Assembly: GCA_024036415.1 (NCBI GenBank)
Contig: JAMWET010003396.1
Coordinates: forward strand, 55,001 to 119,000
Origin: Prochilodus magdalenae
Lineage: Eukaryota; Chordata; Actinopteri; Characiformes; Prochilodontidae
DNA: 64,000 nt
Direction of reading: 5' to 3'
Numbering within the stretch: position 1 is the stretch's first letter; every line of letters starts with the position of its first letter. The translations under genes and the position numbers were made by a program. Under the pieces are notes generated by a model. The model ran no database searches and was not told the origin of the DNA. It saw nothing but the letters and a program-made list of their open reading frames with translations. This document shows, piece after piece, positions 54,807-64,000 of this stretch.

Positions 54807-57800
54807 CACCAGGCAATTACAGCCGAACCGAGGAGCTCGGAGCGATTCTGCCGAGGAGGGCTGCGGCGAGCAGGGCGGGAGTGGAGGCGCTGGAGTTTTT
54901 GGAGGGGGAATCAACACTTATACTCACTCATCCTTCACCCGCTGTGCTCCATCCCTCTATCCCCCACCATCACTCACTCAGCTCCATTCCTCTACCACAC
55001 AGCCTGCCAATCATCCAGGCCTGCGTGGTTCAGTTAGCGCTCATGTTGGAAAAACAGCTACTCTCTCTCCGTCTCTCACACATTCGTCCTCTGTTTGTCT
55101 CTCTCTCTCTCTCTCCCTCTCTCTCTCCCTCAAACCCTCTCATTAAGTAAAACACTGTCTCTCGTTTGTTTGTGTTTGATTGCAGCTGTTGTGTCTCTCT
55201 CATGAGTATGTGTATATTAAGCCTTTTGCAGTGCGGTATAATCAGACCCTTCAACCGCACTCGGGGCAGACAGGCCTAGCAGAGCAGCCACAGGAAATTG
55301 TTCCAGTTAGTGTGATTACCCAGCAGCCAGAGAGGAGGAGGACATGCAGACACGTCCATCTGCAGACCCACAGAGGCCAAGTGTGAGATACGCAATGCCT
55401 TAACGCGCCGATAAACGCTGTTCTCATACAGCTTAACTCCTTATCATTTATTACCCAGCTCTGCGATCTGTACACAGAACCTCACAACTGTATTAAGGTA
55501 TATTAAATATATAGGGACCTACACTTCACATTTCACTATTACACCTACAGTGTTTACATACACAGCAAAAAAAAAAAAAAAGATATGTGAAGTAAAGTGA
55601 TTTATTTATGAGTGAGTTATTTATTTGATAAATTAATATTTTGTTAAGATTTTTAAAATGTATTTCTTATGTTTTTACATCTCTTATTAATTATTTATTA
55701 TATATTTTTTTTTACTTATTACTAACCCATTTGTTTTAGGTGACTTTAGTAAACCAAATATAAAAAAATTCAAGCAATTTTCTTAAAAATAAGCAAAATT
55801 ATTTTCATATAGTGAAAAAAAAATGGCCTACTAAAATCAGAAATAAAAAAAGTTTGGAAATAAGGTAACTAGTCATATGAGAATTAAATACAAGGTCATT
55901 TTACATTCATTCCGAGATCTCACTGTTTTGTATAGCAGTACCTTAATAAATGTGTTATAGAATAGACAACCGGGAGCTGCTTTATATCAAGTGTCTCTTA
56001 ACTGAACAAATTAAAACAAATTCGTTGTCTGTAAAGAAAGGCCTTCAAGACACCTCTGCTTGGATAACTCACACCCAGTTAGAATTTAAGTAGCTCAATA
56101 TATCCCGTAATTTACAATAAATTTAATTATAACAGATAAAGCATTGTCAATAACAGTCAGATTAGACTGTAGTTAAGGCTGTAACGTTAAATATTCCAGA
56201 GTATGTAACGGATAGAGGTAGAGCTGCTGTATTAGCCTTTACTGAGGATCCTCTATGTTTGCTAACATTAGCATCTGAAGCTAATCCCAGTTTAGTGACT
56301 CCTTTACTCTCCAGATGGAGATGAAGCTCCACCAGCACTATGATACTCCAGTAAGAGCTCCAGAGTGTAAACTAGGACGGGATGATGATGTTCTGATCCA
56401 TATGTGTAGAGTTATTACTCTGTAGAGAGCATTACTACATCAGGAGACCAGCTAGGATAAGCTAATGCTATTAGCGCTTATGCTAGTGGCTCCAGAGCGA
56501 GTCTTTATGCTCATATTAACACTCGACAGAAAAAAATAAAAGCTGTGTTTGGTTCTCCACACGGTTCTGTGTACATGTAGACGTAAGTGTGTTTGTGCGA
56601 GCTTGTATTCAGAGTAGTATACCGACCCACTGCAAGTCAATATGATAAACGACACGTTAGCTAGCTAGCTAATTAACCTATTTAGATGAATTAAAGTGAC
56701 ATTAAACGAGCAGATAAGAAGTTAATCTCAGGGATTATACTGGTTCTGTGTTTCGGGTTTGTGTATTGTAGAAGTCCGGTGCCAGACCCCAGATAGCGAG
56801 CATATCTGGTCTACTGGTTTTATCAAGTCGGCTGTTTGCGGTTGGTCCATCCTCAGTCCTCCCACATAGGTGTCCTACACATAAAGGACGATTCCGTATT
56901 TTACGGGACAGGTGGCAACCCTACCTACACACAAGATCAAACTAGTTTTTAACCTCCTCAAACTGATTCAAAATGCACACAGACTTTTATTTTGGGAAAT
57001 AAACTAAGACAAATATTGTAAATACTTTAGAGGGGGTGGGAAATAAGAACTAGGCCTGATATAAATGATTTAGTTCACACTATAATGATGGCTAAACAGT
57101 GATACAGTAGTAACAGCTCGGAGGTAAATGTGAGGTAAGTGGTCATGTGACTGTATTAGTATACTACACTGTAGGTCAGAACTTGTAACTGTACTGTATA
57201 CCAAACACAGGGGTCGTATACAGTGTGCAGTACATACTACTATAGTGTGCAGTGTGCAGTATTGTAGTGTGTCATTTCAAATACAATCACTGACTGCTAA
57301 AGCGCTGACACAGCGTTCAATAATGCTGAGCACAACACTAGTGGACTGCCTGCTTTGATTTGTCCAGAGTTCACCTTTCTGTTTGCTGAGCTGAGTAGCT
57401 TATGACTGTGAGGTACGCTTGTTATCAGGTGCAGTTGATTCCCCCTCCAAAAACTCCAGCTACTCTTGTAGCTGATTGGTAGCTGCCGTAATCTCATGTT
57501 ATGCATCTGTAACTGTTAAAACTGATCACGTAGGGCAACGTTTCCTTGCTGAGTGCTGTGCAGTCTCATTCCGTTTAACTGGGGTGCCCAGACAAGGACA
57601 ACCTTTATGCTAAGGTGGCACTGGGCACTTCCCAGCTACACCCCTGCAACATAGACCGTAAAGGCTCTGTACTCACTGAAGGGTAATGCCTGTAAATCCC
57701 TATGCAAACCAGGATCCATTTAGGAACCCTTAATTTCAGGAGCATATAGCATTTACAGAGGTGTTTACCAACTTCCTGTCCTGAACATTTTGGTGTTCAT

Positions 57801-58089
57801 GCCTGTTTTAGCATATCTGCTCCAACTAATCATCTAATCATCAAGTTTTCCTTCAGCCAAAGCAGGATACCATGCAGGGCAGGGACTCCGCAGGACCTCA
57901 GAATTGAGATTCTGAACAAGCACACCATCACATGTCCCAATCAGGTCCCGTACGCCAGATGTGTGTACGCGGGTTGCCGCGCTCATCCCCACTCCCATGA
58001 TTTTAATGGGCAAAGACACACAATAGCAGCAGCTGTAGAAATAATTACGAATAGCGTGGAGTAATCCGTTCAAGCCTAGCACTCGCTTA
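54807..58089. other. Gene-free, AT-rich intergenic
   Basis: (CT)n near 55098-55128 and a poly-A run at 55567-55581. The remainder to 57830 is AT-rich and unclassified. No exon recognised. Confidence 0.4.
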
Positions 58090-58330
58090 CACCACTCATT
58101 TACTTTACTCTAATGACTCGGGGAAGAGCAATAAAAGAGGAGGAGGCAATAAAGAGCGAGGCGCGGAGCGGCGGGCAATATTGTTTAAGAATTAAACGCC
58201 CCAAATATCTTTGGGAAATAAGATTGTTTTGCTGTGGATGGGGCCTAATTGACTCAGTCACGGTGGTTTGACGGGAAAGGTTTTCATGTTTTAAGAGGCT
58301 TGGTTCCACTCACTTTCCTCAACCACAGTG
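58090..58330. other. Unique block, candidate conserved element
   Basis: Non-repetitive, with 'TACTTTACTCTAATGACTCG', 'GGGCAATATTGTTTAAGAAT', 'TAAACGCCCCAAATATCTTT' and 'GGGGCCTAATTGACTCAGTC'. A dense mix of TAAT, CAATATTG and TGACTCA sites. Regulatory role by inference. Confidence 0.35.
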
Positions 58331-58833
58331 ATCATGGCTGCCGAAGACTCTCTCTCTCTGGCAAGAGCGAATGCATCAGCGCCAAAGCCTTCACACACAG
58401 ATGACGGCGCGTTAAGACGTTTAAATATGCTGTTTATTTTGTCTGCGAATTTCTACACCCAGTGTCTCTCGGTTGGGTCGTGAAAGCCCACGGGGTACTG
58501 ATATATGAAAACCCATTAGATCAACAAACTGTTGGTTCTTGTTTAAAGTAATCATACTCTCTGACCGCATGGTGATGCATTTCTGTCAATGCTAAGTGGT
58601 TCTTAGCTCGTACGGTTCCAGAAAAACAACTTTTGCATCATGTGGAGATTCTTCAGCAGAGCTGTAATGTCAGACTCAGCCTGGAGCTTTGTCTGCTCTT
58701 CTCTATCTATGACTTGATTTCTAAAGGCTACATTGGCCTTGATTCCGTGTATCAACTGGGGCCAAGAAATTAGTCACCTGTGACTGCACCGTACCTAGTG
58801 GCGTGTAATATCCCTTTAAGTACCAGTAACAGC

Positions 58834-59178
58834 TGGGATTGGATAGGGCATGTACTGGACAGGGTTCTGGATGTAGCTACATCAATGTTCAGACTCTCTT
58901 ACGTCACAGAATTGGTCCAGATTTGGTGGAGGCCTTCCCTGGCGCACTTCCAAAGAGAATTCCCTGTAGACTGGGATTGTATCCACTGCTGGTAGATCCG
59001 TATGACCGTACGCTTCTATACACCTGCAGATTCAGCTACTTCTTCCACACTATGGTCTTTGGCCACGCCCACATGTAGTCCCTCCTTTTAGCCAATCATT
59101 AACATCTGCTCTGGAGCCATTTTCCACACATGGAACGAGACATTCCCTGCACTGTAGCACCTCTTCCCAATCTATGGA
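58834..59178 (-). mobile_element. Tc1-like deletion derivative (family B), copy 4
   Basis: Carries the C-terminal-side part (58836-58930, 'GGCATGTACTGGACAGGGTT') fused to the HTH side at 'GGTGGAGGCCTTCCCTGGC'. The HTH region is degraded by stops and a substitution at the junction. Ends with 'CATGGAACGAGACATTCCC' like 18937-19165. Confidence 0.75.
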
Positions 59179-59889
59179 TCCCGTCACTCACACCCCACAA
59201 GGATTTATAGCCCCATCATCCTCATGAAGCTCTGTGGGGTATCAGTGTATAACTACCATTGGGCAATAACTTTCTGTGGTGCAGTTAAATCCAAATTGTC
59301 TTTTGACTGAATTTGTTGGGTCATTCGGAAAAAAAAACACACAGTGCATTCAACAAGAAGTGAAAGTCTATCACGAGGATGTCCGTTTAGACGCAATATT
59401 GCTAAGCACACAACAATCCCAACCTCGCTGCCTCCACTGCCTTGTGACGTTGGCTTTCAGATAGCCCCCTCACTATTAGCCAAATACAAGCATTGCTAAA
59501 CTGGTTGGCGGAGCCTCTGGCCAGTTCTGAGCCCAACTGGTTCTCATGTTGCTAAATTTTAAAAGGGTCTTTAAACTTTAAAACAGTCACTTAAACAACC
59601 AACCATCAACTGAAAGGTTCCTTCAGTGACCAAGCAGACCATTTTTGGCACATTTATGTTCAAGTAGGAATAAAATAAAAGGGTAATGACATAGTAATGA
59701 CCTGCTTTAAGACTCTGAGCCTGGCGAGGCATTGAACTGTACCCTTTTCCTGCCTCCAGCAAACCCAGTTCAGCTCATGCTGGACTCGATAATTAGTGAG
59801 AAGTGGAGCCAGATGTGTTAAAAATGGAGGAAAAGTCAAAACTAAAGAGTACAATGCTATGGCCATCCACATCATCAAACAAAATAGCT
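59179..59889. other. Intergenic, no gene recognised
   Basis: Unique-looking. 59885 onward merges into the next Tc1-like copy. Confidence 0.4.
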
Positions 59890-60680
59890 GCACCCAGAAG
59901 GAGGTGAGGGAGTGCAGGTGTGTTGGGAAGGAAGATAAAGGTGACCAGGATCAATAACTGATGATAAATTTAGACTGATATGATCAATATTTATTGAGCT
60001 ACACATACAGAAGTCTGTCTCTCAGTATGGCGTCAGGCCGCCGTGTTTGCTAACCCAACACGCCAGACGTCTCGGTATGGAGCTGTAGAGGTTCCTAATG
60101 GAGTCCTGTGATAATCCATCCCATGCAGCTTGAACATCCTCACACAGTTCCTGCAGATGGTGCAGTAGGGGTGGAGGAGGAGGGACATCGGGTCTTCTGG
60201 ACGTGTGACAACAAACCGTTCATCTTTGTGCTGACCACGGTGCCTCCACACACGGATTCGTTGGGCGTCTCCACCAAGACTAAAGCGGGACTCGTCACTG
60301 AAGATGACCCGCTGCCATTCTGAGTCACTCCATGACAGTCTGGTACGACACCACTGCAGTCTTTGGTGACGGTGACGTGGTGTTAAGGCCAGTTGTGGTA
60401 ACGGTCTGTGTGCATGTAGTCCTGCGTGGTGCAGCCGTCTGCCAATGGTGCTGCACTAACGGGACGACTCATGGAGGACACCACTGCTCGCTGGATTGGG
60501 TTGTTGTGTCAGTCAGGTACAGGGATAATGGCCATCCTTCCTGACGTCACATGTGTATGAAATTTGAATCATTAGCATGCCTCACGATGTCAAACCTACA
60601 CACCAAGTTTCATTCCTGTGGGTTGGCTCTTGCTGGGTGCGGTTATATGTGCAGCTATTCTGTTGAAGTTGATTGTATTT
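59890..60680 (-). mobile_element. Tc1-like deletion derivative (family A), copy 3
   Basis: Matches 52930-53680 and 8366-9135, with FSDESRFSL on the minus strand, the same internal deletion, and the C-terminal SIPRRLACWV remnant. It continues right to 'TTCATTCCTGTGGGTTGGC' (60608). Same orientation as the other two. Confidence 0.85.
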
Positions 60681-61044
60681 GTGATCATGTAGAGCTGATG
60701 AAACGTTACCCTGTGCTCGTCCGGGGGAACTGACACTGCATCCTCCCTCGCCATAGCCGCTCTCCTGAAACAGGATACGCCACGGTATTTGCACACAAAT
60801 GGTCTGTGTTATATAACAGCTGAATTGATGGCTTGTCCTTCAGTTTATCCAGATAAAAGATGAGTCACTTAGTATCGGTTACAGAGTCACGCCTGCAGCT
60901 AGGCTCGACTGAGTAATCCCCCCTTAACCCCTCACTCCTTTCAGCACAATGACCCTGAGATATGGATATGGCCACATGGATTCAGGATCCGATTCTCAGG
61001 TGTCTCTGCATGTGTGTGCATGCGCGTCATCGTGTATTACCTGC
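60681..61044. other. Intergenic, no gene recognised
   Basis: Unique spacer before the 123-bp minisatellite. Confidence 0.4.
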
Positions 61045-62517
61045 CCAACAAGTGTGTCCATGGACAGGTGTGTGCTATGAGAATTGAACGGCTGTAGGTG
61101 GCACCAGTTAGAGCGTCTGGACAGGCTGACTCCAGAGGGTGCCATGATGTATAGACATGTATCACTGGGCCGACAGGTGTATCCATGGACAGGTGTGCTA
61201 TGTAGATTTGACGGCTATAGGTGGCACCAATTAGAGCGTCTGGACAGGCTGACTCCAGAGGGTGCCATGAGGTATATGCATGTATCACCTGACCGACAGG
61301 TGCATCCATGGACAGGTGTGTGCTATGAGAATTGGACGGCTGTAGGTGGCACTAGTTAGAGCGTCTGGACAGGCTGCCTCTAGAGGGTGCTATGATGTAT
61401 AGACATGCATCACTGGGCCGACAGGTGTATCCATGGACAGGTGTGCTATGTAGATTCGACGGCTATAGGTGACACCAATTAGAGTGTGTGGTCAGGTTGA
61501 CTCCAGAGGGTTCCATGACACATATGCATGTATTACCTGCCCTACAGGTGTGTCCATGGACAGGTGTGTGCTATGAGAATTGGATGGCTGTAGGTGGCAC
61601 TAGTTAGAGCGTCTGGACAGGCTGCCTCTAGAGGGTGCTATGACGTATAGACATGCATCACCTGACCGACAGGTGTATCCATGGACAGGTGTGCTATGTA
61701 GATTGGACGGCTATAGGTGGCACTAGTTGGAGCGTCTGGTCAGGCTGACTCCAGAGGGTGCCATGAGGTATATGCATCTATCACCTGACCGACAGGTGCA
61801 TCCATGGACAGGTGTGTGCTATGTAGACTGGACGGCTATAGGTGGCACTAATTGGAGCGTCTGGTCAGGCTGATTCCAGAGGGTTCCATGACACATATGC
61901 ATGTATTACCTGCCCTACAGGTGTGTCCATGGACATGTATGTGCAATGTAGATTGGACAGCTATAGGTGGCTCCAGCTAGAGCATCTGGACAGGCTGTCT
62001 CTAGAGGGTGCTATGACGTATAGGCATGTATCACTGGGCCGACAGGTGTATCCATGGACAGGTGTGCTGTGTAGATTGGACGGCTATAGGTGGTACTAGT
62101 TGGAGCGTCTGGTCAGGCTGACTCCAGAGGGTTCCATGACACATATGCATGTATTACCTGCCCTACAGGTGTGTCCATGGACACGTATGTGCAATGTAGA
62201 TTGGACAGCTATAGGTGGCTCCAGCTAGAGCATCTGGACAGGCTGTCTCTAGAGGGTGCTATGAAATATAGGCATGTATCACTGGGCCGACAGGTGTATC
62301 CATGGACAGGTGTGCTGTGTAGATTGGACGGCTATAGGTGACACCAATTAGAGTGTCTGGTCAGGCTGACTCCAGAGGGTACCATGACGTATATGAATCT
62401 ATCACTTGACCGATAGGTATATCCATGGACACGTATGTGCAATGTAGATTGGACGGCTATAGGTGGCACCAGTTAGAGCGTCTGGACAGGCAGACTCCAG
62501 AGGGTGCCATGACGGCT
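61045..62517 (+). repeat. ~123-bp minisatellite, 12 copies, dimeric higher-order unit
   Basis: Each unit contains 'GGACGGCTATAGGTGGCAC', 'GAGCGTCTGGACAGGCTG', 'CTCCAGAGGGTGCCATGA' and 'ACAGGTGTATCCATGGACAG'. Copies alternate between two types (for example CTATGAGAATTGG versus CTATGTAGATTGG, and TATAGACATG..TCACTGGGCC versus TATATGCATG..TCACCTGACC), giving a ~246-bp dimer. Later copies introduce a third variant (GCAATGTAGATTGGACAGC). Open frames across it reflect a unit length close to a multiple of three. Confidence 0.95.
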
Positions 62518-63483
62518 TAGCAAAGCCACATTACAGGGAGGAAAATGAACAATAGGAACTGTCACAAGGAACATAATGAGCAAATGGGTCTCACAGGCAG
62601 TCGAGATCATTCAGCCATGGCCTTGATGTTGTTTCATTCTAAAGCTTAGCACGTCCTGAACATTGCATGCTTTAGGCTCTATTTTCAGACGTGTTCTTAG
62701 TTCTTTCTTTTTTTTATTTTATTTTAATGGGTCTTAAATTGCCACAAGAGTTGGTTTTGGTTTACTTATGACATATTGAGTACAAGTCCACTAATTCTCC
62801 AACGTCCCTTACACCACCCTGTACACACACACATACACACAGACACACACACACAGGCGGAGTTTGACTTTGCATGCTCTCCTCTGGAACTTTCATTATG
62901 TAAAGACTGGATAAAAATACAAACTCAGGCCTGTGAATTTATGACTCTGTGCGAGTTGCCATTAAAAATATGAGCCCTTTCAGTCTGCATGCTGAAACTG
63001 GAGTAAGAAAACAGACCAGACCACAAAGTTTACTCTGCCACACCACAACAGCAGCGAGCTCTCAGCAATATCGCTCTGACGCACACTCACAGAGGAGCTT
63101 TACGACAGCAGAGGACTTTTTCATGGACACTGTTTGAACACATACACCAGAAAACCCCACGGAAAGTGAGGAAATATCATCAATTATGTTTTATTTACGT
63201 TCCCAATTTCCTCACATACACATACACCAACACTGACACACAAAAGACCAGTCAGACACACAGGGTTTGAACACCACTGGCAAGTTCCTCGCGTCTGTTT
63301 GGACTGGAGTTCAGGTTACATGATCTTACCACAACAATTTCACTGTAAACCACAAGTTTTAGATATTCTCAAACGTGGCCTCTCATTTTTGTTCCTAGTA
63401 TTCTCATCTTTTGGGTTCCATGTAACTCCAGCTGCTAAATTTACCTCTAGGCATGTAAATTTCACTGCAGTACACAGAACTGG
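62518..63483. other. Intergenic, no gene recognised
   Basis: Unique sequence with a short (CA)n at 62822-62855. No exon evidence. Confidence 0.45.
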
Positions 63484-64000
63484 TGTTTTGGTGTACAGTA
63501 ACTCAGTAAGTGTAATGTGTTAGTGTGCTGTAAGTAGCGTGTCGGTGTACAGTAACTCAGTAAGTGTAATGCGTTAGTGTGCTGTAAGTAGCGTGTTGGT
63601 GTACAGTAACTCAGTAAGTGTAATGTGTTAGTGTGCTGTAAGTAGCGTGTCGGTGTCAGTAAGTGTAAATGGTTAGTGTGCTGTAAGTAGTGTGTTGGTA
63701 TACAGTAACTCAGTAAGTGTAATGTGTTAGTGTGCTGTAAGTAGCATGTTGGTGTACAGTAACTCAGTAAGTGTAATGTGTTAGTGTGCTGTAAGTAGTG
63801 TGTCGGTGTACGGAAACTCAGTAAGTAAGTGTAATGTGTTAGTGTGCTGTAAAGTAGTGTGTTAGTGGTGTACAGTAAACTCAGTAATGTGTAATGTGTG
63901 TTAGTGTGCTGTAAGTAGTGTGTTGGTGTACAGTAACTCAGTAAGTGTAATGTGTTAGTGTGCTGTAAGTAGTGTGTTGGTGTACAGTAACTCAGTAAGT
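63484..64000 (+). repeat. ~54-bp minisatellite, runs off the window end
   Basis: About 9-10 copies of a unit containing 'ACAGTAACTCAGTAAGTGTA', ATGTGTTAGTGTGCTGTAAG and TAGCGTGTCGGTGT. Copies near 63655 and 63830-63890 carry small deletions or insertions. The full extent is unknown because it is cut by the window edge. Confidence 0.95.

Noticed and set aside
61037..62341. Open frames of 41-residue repeats in the 123-bp minisatellite
   Set aside because: The unit length is near a multiple of three. Frames break after about two units, and no start or splice context is consistent.

Overview
The window is vertebrate, almost certainly teleost, nuclear DNA. It holds one protein-coding gene I can defend, an Iroquois homeobox gene of the irx5 type, in three exons on the plus strand (coding 35175-38092, 492 codons plus stop). 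The rest is intron, UTR, intergenic DNA, transposon remnants and a very heavy load of simple and minisatellite repeats. The teleost call rests on the Irx5 sequence ([12 protein letters not shown] at the start, KKGMSNI at the end), several Tc1-like deletion derivatives, the common fish repeat tail around 'TTTGTATAGCGCTTTTTACAA', and long (CA)n, (CTAT)n and (GA)n arrays. One inverted-arm element resembles repeats I associate from memory with otophysan fish (characins, catfishes). That is a weak lineage hint only.

Layout. 1-9.1 kb: foldback and Tc1-type remnants, a (CTAT)n array and an expanded 14-bp minisatellite. 9.9-11.0 kb: a 31-bp minisatellite carrying 19 CCAATCA boxes. 12.2-14.0 kb: GATA and TG/TATG arrays. 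14.4-15.8 kb: a duplicated segment with a TIR element at its junction. 16-21 kb: unique sequence, an imperfect duplication, and Tc1 pieces including a fragment with the SPDLNP motif. 21-27 kb: dispersed repeats. 27.0-27.8 kb: a polypurine (GAAGA)n array. 28-34 kb: mostly unique, increasingly CpG-rich sequence with a minus-strand promoter and splice-donor candidate at 32.1-32.4 kb. 34.4-38.5 kb: the irx5 locus. 38.5-49.8 kb: gene-free, low-repeat, homeodomain-motif-rich sequence that looks like regulatory flank, broken by a TC/AC array at 44.4-45.1 kb. 50-60.7 kb: more Tc1 remnants and (CA)n arrays with unique stretches between. 61.0-62.5 kb: a ~123-bp minisatellite with dimeric higher-order structure. 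63.5 kb to the end: a 54-bp minisatellite that runs off the window.

How it fits together. In vertebrates irx5 lies in the irx3-irx5-irx6 cluster, a developmental regulatory block with large gene deserts full of conserved enhancers. A lone irx5 with about 35 kb upstream and 26 kb downstream free of other exons fits that. Neither irx3 nor irx6 is in the window. The promoter-like cluster about 2.5 kb upstream (CRE, X-box, ATTGGCCAAT) followed by a minus-strand GAG|GTAAGG donor has the geometry of the mammalian IRX5/CRNDE divergent pair. This is inference from position and motifs. Conservation of the flanks could not be tested here.
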